Assembly (NCBI GenBank): GCA_021199975.1 | Contig: JAJQHF010000063.1 | Coordinates: 1-5,102 of the forward strand | Origin: Candidatus Gastranaerophilales bacterium | GTDB taxonomy: Bacteria; Cyanobacteriota; Vampirovibrionia; Gastranaerophilales; Gastranaerophilaceae | Direction of reading: 5' to 3' | Length of the DNA: 5,102 bases | Part shown: positions 1-5,102 of the stretch, piece after piece | Layout of the letters: every line of letters begins with the position of its first letter | How positions within the stretch are numbered: the stretch's first letter is position 1 | Notes under the pieces: generated by a model | Seen by the model: the letters and a program-made list of their open reading frames with translations, nothing else | Told to the model about the DNA's origin: nothing | The model's database searches: none | Translations under genes and position numbers: made by a program

Positions 1-67
1 TATGAATATAATATATGAGTATGAGCCATGGTTCGGAGGCAAAATTATAAAGGCAAGAAATAGATGA
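1..67 (+). CDS. 3' end of an unidentified protein-coding gene (partial, runs off left edge)
   Basis: A frame with codons starting at position 2 is open from the window edge to a TGA at 65-67, while the other two forward frames hit stops by positions 5 and 18. It would encode a tail of 21 residues ending YEYEPWFGGKIIKARNR. The mix of Trp, Pro, Gly-Gly and a basic end looks like real protein, and the stretch is richer in G and C than the AT-rich spacer that follows it. I do not recognise the family from so short a tail. An ATG at 2-4 is in frame, but with the window cut there it is more likely an internal codon than a start. There is no clear terminator after it. The call rests on the open frame and composition alone. 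Confidence 0.5.
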   Translation, partial: MNIIYEYEPWFGGKIIKARNR

Positions 68-162
68 TTAGTTTTATTATTTTAAATGAGCACTAAAAAA
101 TTATAGTTATTTACCCTTGTTGATTTATCATGAAAATTTGTTCAGATAACATATTAAGTTAC

Positions 163-191
163 TTGTAAATTCTCTTTGCTGAATATAAAAT
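163..191 (+). promoter_or_regulatory. Candidate sigma-70-type promoter for the malQ operon
   Basis: TTGTAA at 163-168 (4 of 6 matches to the -35 consensus) and TAAAAT at 186-191 (5 of 6 to the -10 consensus) are separated by 17 bases. Transcription would start near 198, giving a leader of about 29 bases before the malQ ATG. The site lies in the only sizeable gap upstream of the four-gene operon, which supports the placement. In AT-rich DNA such matches arise easily by chance, so this is a weak call. The rest of 68-226 shows no convincing hairpin with a T-run and no other readable feature. Confidence 0.3.
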
Positions 192-226
192 AAGATTGTA
201 GTTAGTATTTAAGGGATTGTAGAATT

Positions 227-2143
227 ATGACTTATTGTGATGAACAAACAAAATCACCATTTTCAAGTACAGAAGCAAAAAATATTATTAAAGAAGCTTT
301 AAAAGTTTTGGATAAAAAACATCTTGCTTTTATTTCACATGCAAACAGCTTCCCTGCTGAATTTGGTAAAAATACAGGATTTGGAACGGTTAACTCTAAT
401 GCTGCAAAAAATCTTATAGATTTCCTTTCCGGTGTATTTACAGATATTCAATTAGGCCCTGCGGGTAAAACAAAATCTATTGATGCTTCCCCATATACAG
501 GTACAATTTTTTCAAATAATCCTTTATTTATTGATTTAGAACAGCTTACAACTTCTGAGTGGCATAATATTTTATCACTTGAAACATATAACAAAATAAC
601 TGAAAATAATCCAAACAAAGATATTAATAAAACAGCTTATTCTTATATATTTAACGCACAAGAAGAAGCATTAAAAGAAGCTTTTGAAAATTTTCAAAAT
701 ACAGATTGCAGTGAACTTAAATCAAAATTCACGGAATATAAAGGAAAAAATAAATTTTGGCTTGAAAAAGACTCGCTTTACGAAGCTTTAGCTTATGAAA
801 ATGAAAATGATTATTGGCCAATGTGGAAATCAGAAACAGACAAAAATTTATTTAATCCGCAAAATCAAGAACAAAAAGACCAATATGCTCAAAGGATAGA
901 AGAGTTAAAACAAAAATACTCTGATATTATTGATTATTATTCATTTTGCCAATTTGTAATTTCAGTCCAAAACGAAAAATCAAGAGAATACGCTCAGTCA
1001 AAAGGAATGAAAATGATCGCCGACAGACAGGTTGCGTTTTCCGACAGAGATAATTGGGCATATCAATCATACTTTTTAAAAGGCTGGTGCTTGGGCTGTC
1101 CTCCTGATTATTTCTCAGAAGACGGTCAAATGTGGGGATTTCCGGTTATGGATCCTGAAAAACTTTACAACAAAGATGGTTCTTTAGGAGAAGGCGGTCT
1201 TTTAATGAAAGAACTATACAAAAAAATGTTTACAGAAAATCCCGGCGGTGTAAGAATTGATCACATGGTTGGTTTAATTGACCCATGGGTATATGTTTCA
1301 GGGAAAAAACCTAAAATCGAAGAAGGAGCTGGAAGATTATATTCTTCACCTGAACATCCTATTTTATCAAGGTATGCAATTGCAACGGAGGATGATTTAA
1401 ATCCCGAGGTTGAAGCGGATAAAGAAGAAAGAATTTTAAAATTAACTGAAGAACAAATTAAACGCTACGGTGCATTTGTTGAAAAGATAGTTATCGGTGC
1501 GGCGCAAGAAGTCGGACTTGATAAAGATTCAATTGTATGCGAGGATTTGGGAACTTTAACATACCCTGTTGTTTCCGTAATGAAAGAATACGGTCTTCAA
1601 GGAATGAAATTAATTCAATTTGTAGTTCCTGAAAAACCTGAACACCCCTATAGATGTAAGAATATTACACCAAGAAGCTGGGCAATGGTAGGAACGCACG
1701 ATAATGAACCTATTGCAATGTGGGCAGATGCAACAGTTAACACAGAAGCAGGATATTTAAACGGTAAAAATCTGGCAGAGGATTTATATCCCGATGCTTC
1801 CGCAGAAGAAAAAGAAGCGGTAGCCGTAAGATGTTCTAAAGATGCGGCATTTTTAACACAAACAAAACTTGTTGAATTATTTGCCTGCAAAGCTGAAAAT
1901 GTTCAAGTATTCTTTACTGATTTTCTCGGGATTTATGATGTTTATAACCGACCCGGAACTTCAGGCGATGCAAATTGGTCTTTGAGAATACCGGATAATT
2001 ATGAAGAAGTCTATCGTAATAATTTAAAAACAGGTAAAGCATTAAATCTTCCTTTAATTTTAAAACTTGCAATTGAAGCAAGAGGAAAAGAATTTGCTTC
2101 TCAAAATCAAGAAATAATACAAAAACTTGAAGGTTTAATATAA
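227..2143 (+). CDS. malQ: 4-alpha-glucanotransferase (amylomaltase), glycoside hydrolase family 77
   Basis: Cytoplasmic enzyme that moves alpha-1,4-glucan segments between chains and releases glucose, acting in maltodextrin and glycogen metabolism. The GH77 signatures appear in order: SPY with a following FSNNPLFIDL segment (about 88-104), a PPDYFSEDGQMWGFP block (292-306), GVRIDH with the nucleophile Asp345, VCEDLG with the acid/base Glu439, GTHDNE with the third catalytic Asp492, and YNRPGTSGDANWS (573-585). All three catalytic residues are present. No signal peptide is seen. At 638 residues it is longer than compact amylomaltases of about 500; part of the excess lies between Asp345 and Glu439, which are 94 residues apart. 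The ATG at 227 is secure: an in-frame TAG lies at 203-205 with no other usual start codon between, and a modest AAGGGA at 211-216 sits 10 bases upstream. It is the first gene of a four-gene operon. Family assignment is firm; the physiological substrate (glycogen or imported maltodextrin) is inferred. Confidence 0.95.
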   Translation: MTYCDEQTKSPFSSTEAKNIIKEALKVLDKKHLAFISHANSFPAEFGKNTGFGTVNSNAAKNLIDFLSGVFTDIQLGPAGKTKSIDASPYTGTIFSNNPLFIDLEQLTTSEWHNILSLETYNKITENNPNKDINKTAYSYIFNAQEEALKEAFENFQNTDCSELKSKFTEYKGKNKFWLEKDSLYEALAYENENDYWPMWKSETDKNLFNPQNQEQKDQYAQRIEELKQKYSDIIDYYSFCQFVISVQNEKSREYAQSKGMKMIADRQVAFSDRDNWAYQSYFLKGWCLGCPPDYFSEDGQMWGFPVMDPEKLYNKDGSLGEGGLLMKELYKKMFTENPGGVRIDHMVGLIDPWVYVSGKKPKIEEGAGRLYSSPEHPILSRYAIATEDDLNPEVEADKEERILKLTEEQIKRYGAFVEKIVIGAAQEVGLDKDSIVCEDLGTLTYPVVSVMKEYGLQGMKLIQFVVPEKPEHPYRCKNITPRSWAMVGTHDNEPIAMWADATVNTEAGYLNGKNLAEDLYPDASAEEKEAVAVRCSKDAAFLTQTKLVELFACKAENVQVFFTDFLGIYDVYNRPGTSGDANWSLRIPDNYEEVYRNNLKTGKALNLPLILKLAIEARGKEFASQNQEIIQKLEGLI

Positions 2144-2151
2144 GGATAATT

Positions 2152-2511
2152 ATGCACGAATTAAAAGTAGAAAGCTCATTTTCGGCTGCACATCACCTTT
2201 TAAATTATAACGGTGAATGTGAAAATCAACATGGACACAACTGGAGGGTTGAAGTTTACGTAAAAGGCACTCAGCTTGACAAGTCAAACTTGTTAATCGA
2301 TTTTAAATTACTGAAGAAAGAACTGAATTCTGTTTTAAGTATGCTTGACCATAAAGATATCAATACTCTTGAAGAATTCAAAAATGTAAGTCCAAGCAGT
2401 GAGATTATTTCAAAATTTATTTATGATAAATTAAAATCAAAACTGCCTTGCATTTCAAAAGTATCGGTGTGGGAAACTGAAAAGGCTTGTGCAAGCTATT
2501 TTGAGGAGTAA
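2152..2511 (+). CDS. queD: 6-carboxy-5,6,7,8-tetrahydropterin synthase / 6-pyruvoyl-tetrahydropterin synthase family (QueD)
   Basis: Small zinc enzyme of the PTPS/QueD family. In bacteria it usually converts dihydroneopterin triphosphate to 6-carboxytetrahydropterin, the first dedicated step towards preQ0 and queuosine in tRNA. Family residues are visible: FSAAH near the N-terminus with zinc ligand His14, then C-x3-HGH with candidate catalytic Cys23 and zinc ligands His27 and His29, the Asp66-His67 pair in LDHKDIN, and Glu108 in VWETEKACASY, which would hold the pterin ring. The length of 119 residues matches bacterial QueD. The Cys followed by three residues and HGH favours QueD over a variant lacking the cysteine. 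The ATG lies 8 bases after the malQ stop, with AAGGA (2142-2146) overlapping that stop, suggesting coupled translation. No other queuosine genes (queC, queE, queF) are in view, so the pathway is inferred; a role in another pterin or folate route cannot be excluded. Confidence 0.9.
   Translation: MHELKVESSFSAAHHLLNYNGECENQHGHNWRVEVYVKGTQLDKSNLLIDFKLLKKELNSVLSMLDHKDINTLEEFKNVSPSSEIISKFIYDKLKSKLPCISKVSVWETEKACASYFEE
2503..2508 (+). promoter_or_regulatory. Ribosome binding site that fixes the GTG start of uppP
   Basis: GAGGAG lies in the last sense codons of queD (the Glu-Glu end of the protein) and is 6 bases upstream of GTG at 2515. The next in-frame ATG (codon 9) lacks such a site and would remove the first membrane residues just before the active-site Gln13/Glu17. 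GTG at 2515 is therefore the likely start. Confidence 0.75.
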
Positions 2512-2514
2512 AAA

Positions 2515-3369
2515 GTGCATATTCTGCAAGCAATAATAATGGGAATAGTACAGGGATTAAGCGAATTTTTACCGATATCAAGCTCCGCTCACCTTGTTAT
2601 AACTTCAAATTTATATAAAGTATTAAAAAATATTCCTATCCAAGAAGAATCATCGCAAGAAATTTTTATTGATATAATGTTGCATTTAGGAACTTTAATT
2701 GCCGTTTTAATATATTTCAGAAAAGATATAATTGAAATAATTAAATCTTTTATCATTGCAGTAAAAACGAAAGATTTTTCCGATAAAAATTCAAAACTCG
2801 CTCTTTATATCATGCTCGGTACGGTTATAACCGTAGTAATTGCATTTCCTCTGAATGACGCAGCCGAAAAACTTGTATTTTCACCTCATATTGTAGGAAT
2901 TTTATTGATTATAACAGGAGGCTTACTATTTTCAAGCGAAGCATACTCAAAAAGATTACAGGAAAAATCAGATAATATTGATATAAAAACATCTGTAATA
3001 ATGGCGATATTTCAAGGAATTGCGGCTCTTCCGGGGTTTTCTCGTTCCGGACTCACTATAGCTTCCGGACTATTATGCAAAAAAGACAGAGTAACAGCGG
3101 CAAGATATTCATTTTTATTAAGTATCCCCATAATTCTCGGTGCTTCAATGGTTTATCCTTTGATTAAAATTGATATGAATGAATTTGCAGGATATAATTG
3201 GACTGCTATTATAACAGGTACAATTTTTTCTGCGGTTTTTGGTTATCTTTGCATTAAATATTTCTTAAAATTTGTTGGCAGGTATTCTCTTGCATTTTTC
3301 GGATATTATTGCATAATAATAGGTGTGTTTACTTTTGTGTTTTTTAAAATATATGCAAATGGAGGCTGA
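2515..3369 (+). CDS. uppP: Undecaprenyl-diphosphatase (UppP/BacA), inner-membrane lipid carrier recycling
   Basis: Integral membrane phosphatase that converts undecaprenyl diphosphate to undecaprenyl phosphate, regenerating the carrier used for peptidoglycan and other surface polymers; extra copies are known to raise bacitracin tolerance. Both family motifs are present: the (Q/E)xxxE motif as Gln13-Glu17 in VQGLSEFLPISSSAH, with the conserved His26, and PGFSRSGLT at 173-181, with Arg177 corresponding to the catalytic arginine. Hydrophobic stretches fit a multi-pass protein: about 55-68, 95-112, 125-140, 160-172, 195-215, 228-248 and 258-277, besides the re-entrant motif regions. The 284 residues are close to the usual 265-280. 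It starts with GTG three bases after queD and ends with a Gly-Gly tail whose codons also form the binding site for punA. The family call is firm; the choice of start rests on the ribosome binding site. Confidence 0.95.
   Translation: MHILQAIIMGIVQGLSEFLPISSSAHLVITSNLYKVLKNIPIQEESSQEIFIDIMLHLGTLIAVLIYFRKDIIEIIKSFIIAVKTKDFSDKNSKLALYIMLGTVITVVIAFPLNDAAEKLVFSPHIVGILLIITGGLLFSSEAYSKRLQEKSDNIDIKTSVIMAIFQGIAALPGFSRSGLTIASGLLCKKDRVTAARYSFLLSIPIILGASMVYPLIKIDMNEFAGYNWTAIITGTIFSAVFGYLCIKYFLKFVGRYSLAFFGYYCIIIGVFTFVFFKIYANGG
3361..3365 (+). promoter_or_regulatory. Ribosome binding site of punA inside the end of uppP
   Basis: GGAGG, a full Shine-Dalgarno core, is formed by the last two sense codons of uppP (gga ggc, Gly-Gly) and is 6 bases from the punA ATG at 3372. 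One sequence thus codes for the UppP tail and recruits ribosomes for the next gene. This supports the ATG at 3372 and tight coupling of the pair. Confidence 0.8.
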
Positions 3370-3371
3370 TT

Positions 3372-4172
3372 ATGGAGTTAGCTGTTAAGTATATTCAGGA
3401 TAAAATTAAAGACTTTAAACCTGAAGTCGGTATTATTTTAGGTTCAGGATTAGGTGATTTTGCGGACGGATTTGAATCATGTGCTATTTCATACAACGAT
3501 ATCCCGGGTTTTGAACGTTCAAATGTTCAAGGTCATAAAGGACAGCTCGTTTTTGCAAAAATTAAAAATAAAAATGTTGTAATGATGCAGGGAAGATATC
3601 ATTTTTATGAAGGTTATTCAATGCAAACCGTTACATATCCTGTCAAAGTTATGAAAAAACTCGGAATTAAAACTCTTATAATAACAAATGCCGCAGGAGC
3701 TGTTACAAAGGAGTTTACCCCGGGTGATTTGATGTTTATAACCGACCATATTAATTTTATGGGAACAAACCCTTTAATAGGCAAAAATGATGATTCTTTA
3801 GGTACACGTTTTCCTGATATGAGTGAAATTTATTCAAGAGAATTAATAAATAAAGCTGAAAATACGGCTAGAAAATTGAATATCAAATACCAAAAAGGCG
3901 TATATGCTGCAGCAACAGGTCCGAGTTATGAAACTCCTGCAGAGATAAAAATGTTTAATCTATTGGGCGCAAATGCGGTAGGAATGTCAACTGCACCCGA
4001 AGCAACAGTTGCTAATTATTGCGGATTAAAAGTTTTAGGTATTAGCTGCCTTACAAATTATGCCGCAGGGGTAAGTGAAAATCCTCTGAACCATCAAGAA
4101 GTTATTGACACAGCAAGTAAAGGAAAGGAAAACTTTAAAAATCTTCTTTTAGAGATTATAGCTACTCTTTAA
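3372..4172 (+). CDS. punA: Purine-nucleoside phosphorylase, trimeric PNP/MTAP family, probably inosine/guanosine-specific
   Basis: Cytoplasmic salvage enzyme that splits purine nucleosides with phosphate to give the free base and ribose-1-phosphate (or deoxyribose-1-phosphate). Landmarks of the trimeric family run in order: phosphate-binding GSGLG with Ser25, GHKG at 54-57, QGRYHFYEGY with Arg75 and His77, TNAAGAV at 105-111, ATGPSYETPAE at 181-191 with Tyr186 and Glu187 at the nucleoside site, VGMSTAPE with Met205 and Ser206, and TNYAAGVSENPLNHQEV with Asn229 and His241. Asn at the 229 position, as in human PNP Asn243, points to 6-oxopurines rather than methylthioadenosine or adenosine. Its 266 residues match bacterial members of about 270. 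It starts two bases after uppP with a strong GGAGG. It is the last gene of the operon, and its final 11 bases overlap the convergent permease gene. Substrate preference is inferred from family residues. Confidence 0.94.
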   Translation: MELAVKYIQDKIKDFKPEVGIILGSGLGDFADGFESCAISYNDIPGFERSNVQGHKGQLVFAKIKNKNVVMMQGRYHFYEGYSMQTVTYPVKVMKKLGIKTLIITNAAGAVTKEFTPGDLMFITDHINFMGTNPLIGKNDDSLGTRFPDMSEIYSRELINKAENTARKLNIKYQKGVYAAATGPSYETPAEIKMFNLLGANAVGMSTAPEATVANYCGLKVLGISCLTNYAAGVSENPLNHQEVIDTASKGKENFKNLLLEIIATL

Positions 4173-4986
4173 TACCGCCTGATATAATATCATTAATAAA
4201 ATATTTCCTTCCAAGTAAAAATACTACTATAACAGGAATACAACAAATAACGGAGTATGCGGTTAAAGCACCCCAATCGGTAACTTCCCTAAAACAGCCT
4301 TTAAAATTAGCTAAACCCAATGGCAGTGTCCGCATTGAATCTGAATTTGTAACAATCAAAGGCCACATAAAACTGTTCCATGTTGTTATAAAAGTAAATA
4401 TTGCCAAAGTCATAATAGCAGGCAATGCCATAGGAAGCGCTATTTTATAGAAAACCTCAAATGTATTACAGCCGTCTATTTTAGCTGAAGATTCCATATC
4501 ATCAGGCAGCGACTTAAACCATTGGCGCATCATAAATACTCCAAATCCGCCAAAAATTCCAGGTATAATTAATGCCCAATATGTATCAATCCAATGAAAC
4601 TGCTTCATTATATAAAATAACGGAATTATATTTACTTGAGGCGGTATCATCATTGAAATAATTATCAAGAAAAACAATATTTCCTTATATCTAAATTTAA
4701 ATCTTGCAAAAGCATAACCAGCCATTGCAGAAATAACGACTTGACCCATTGTTGTTAAAATCGCAACAAACATGCTGTTAAAAAAATATTGGAAAATATT
4801 CGCATTTTTTAAAACATATTTATAATTTTCTGTTGTAAAAGGAGACGGCAAAAAACTTATAGTCCCTGAAAATACTTGCTTGTCTGTCATAAAAGACAAG
4901 CTAAGCATATATAAAAACGGCAGAAGCATCGAAGCCGCGCCAATAAATAATATTATATATCCTGCTGTTTTATAAAGCTTTTTCAT
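4162..4986 (-). CDS. Carbohydrate ABC transporter permease, CUT1 class (MalG/UgpE/AraQ-like)
   Basis: One of the two inner-membrane subunits of a sugar ABC importer. About six membrane segments are readable, near residues 8-30, 70-95, 103-127, 136-153, 187-207 and 240-260. The cytoplasmic loop that contacts the ATPase is clear at 165-185: E-S-S-A, then Gly172, nine residues, and I-A-L-P, matching the EAA---G---------I-LP signature. The C-terminus, KYFINDIISGGIKE, resembles the usual YFVQGLTAGAVKG end of MalG-type permeases. The 274 residues match UgpE/AraQ-type subunits. The ATG at 4986 is the first possible start: an in-frame TGA lies at 4999-5001 (minus strand). No good ribosome binding site precedes it. 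The partner permease, binding protein and ATPase are not in the window, and the 116 bases upstream show no gene, so the sugar cannot be named. A link to maltodextrins is suggested only by nearby malQ, which is on the opposite strand. Confidence 0.93.
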   Translation of the reverse strand: MKKLYKTAGYIILFIGAASMLLPFLYMLSLSFMTDKQVFSGTISFLPSPFTTENYKYVLKNANIFQYFFNSMFVAILTTMGQVVISAMAGYAFARFKFRYKEILFFLIIISMMIPPQVNIIPLFYIMKQFHWIDTYWALIIPGIFGGFGVFMMRQWFKSLPDDMESSAKIDGCNTFEVFYKIALPMALPAIMTLAIFTFITTWNSFMWPLIVTNSDSMRTLPLGLANFKGCFREVTDWGALTAYSVICCIPVIVVFLLGRKYFINDIISGGIKE

Positions 4987-5001
4987 ACTTTTATAATATC
5001 A

Positions 5002-5060
5002 TTTATATATCAATTTAAACTATTGTTAAAAAATATTATAATTATTTAAATATATAGCAA
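5002..5060 (-). promoter_or_regulatory. Candidate promoter region for the permease gene
   Basis: Two overlapping arrangements can be read on the minus strand. The nearer has TTAACA (5024-5029, 5 of 6) and TATAAA (5002-5007, 5 of 6) with a 16-base spacer; it would start transcription only about 8 bases before the ATG. The farther has TTGCTA (5055-5060, 4 of 6) with either TAATAT (5033-5038, 16-base spacer) or a perfect TATAAT (5035-5040, but only a 14-base spacer), giving a leader of about 40 bases. The stretch is almost pure A and T, so chance matches are expected. A promoter somewhere in 4987-5102 is plausible because the permease has no visible upstream gene. Confidence 0.3.
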
Positions 5061-5102
5061 TTTATTCTGTTTACAGTTTTATTATATATATTAAACAAAA
5101 TA

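Noticed and set aside
1648..1890. 80-codon open frame on the minus strand inside malQ
   Set aside because: It lies wholly within the GH77 catalytic region, antisense to the GTHDNE motif. It has no recognisable domain and is best explained as a shadow of the real gene.
4181..4191. Palindrome GATATAATATC near the punA/permease junction as a possible terminator
   Set aside because: The arms are 5 bases and nearly all A/T, with a one-base loop and no following T-run. It cannot act as an ordinary intrinsic terminator.
4183..5003. 12-base direct repeat TATAATATCATT at 4183-4194 and 4992-5003, flanking the permease gene
   Set aside because: In DNA this AT-rich a few 12-base matches per 5 kb are expected by chance. 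There are no inverted ends or transposase, and the first copy is inside the permease coding sequence.
5067..5076. Small inverted repeat CTGT-TT-ACAG upstream of the permease, a possible operator
   Set aside because: The arms are only 4 bases, symmetry does not extend outward, and it does not match the catabolite-response or LacI-type consensus I know. A regulatory claim is not supportable.
5041..5102. Minus-strand frame open from the right edge to about 5042 as the end of an upstream gene
   Set aside because: It encodes only Asn/Ile/Lys/Tyr-rich residues typical of translated AT-rich spacer, and the other frames are full of stops. There is no positive sign of coding.

Overview
This is a 5.1 kb stretch of a low-GC bacterial chromosome (roughly one third G+C by eye). 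It is densely packed and uses the standard bacterial code, with TAA, TAG and TGA all serving as stops. It holds five complete genes, the 3' tail of a probable sixth, and two short AT-rich non-coding stretches. I see no RNA gene, mobile element, CRISPR array or long repeat. The gene set (GH77 glucanotransferase, QueD-type pterin synthase, undecaprenyl-diphosphatase, trimeric purine nucleoside phosphorylase, CUT1-type sugar ABC permease) is ordinary housekeeping and carbohydrate metabolism. The low GC and protein style fit a gut-type anaerobe. My best guess is a Gastranaerophilales/Melainabacteria-like or Firmicutes-like genome, but nothing in the window proves the taxon.

Layout: positions 1-67 carry an open frame running in from the left edge and ending in TGA, probably the C-terminus of an unidentified protein. 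Positions 68-226 are non-coding and probably hold the promoter of the next operon. From 227 to 4172 four plus-strand genes sit head to tail with gaps of 8, 3 and 2 bases: malQ (GH77), queD, uppP (GTG start) and punA. The Shine-Dalgarno sites of the last three touch or lie inside the end of the preceding gene, so this looks like one transcription unit with coupled translation. From 4986 back to 4162 a minus-strand gene encodes an inner-membrane permease of a CUT1 sugar importer. Its last 11 bases overlap the end of punA, so the two transcripts converge with no terminator between them. Positions 4987-5102 are very AT-rich and probably contain the permease promoter.

The four operon genes do not form one pathway: alpha-glucan remodelling, a pterin step towards queuosine or folate-like cofactors, recycling of the cell-wall lipid carrier, and purine salvage. 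The permease could feed sugars to the same cell's glucan metabolism, but its partner subunits are not visible and its substrate cannot be read from the sequence. I found no previously undescribed system here. The points most worth a second look are the extra segment inside the GH77 catalytic domain, the convergent gene overlap, the isolated permease gene and the tight grouping of unrelated functions.
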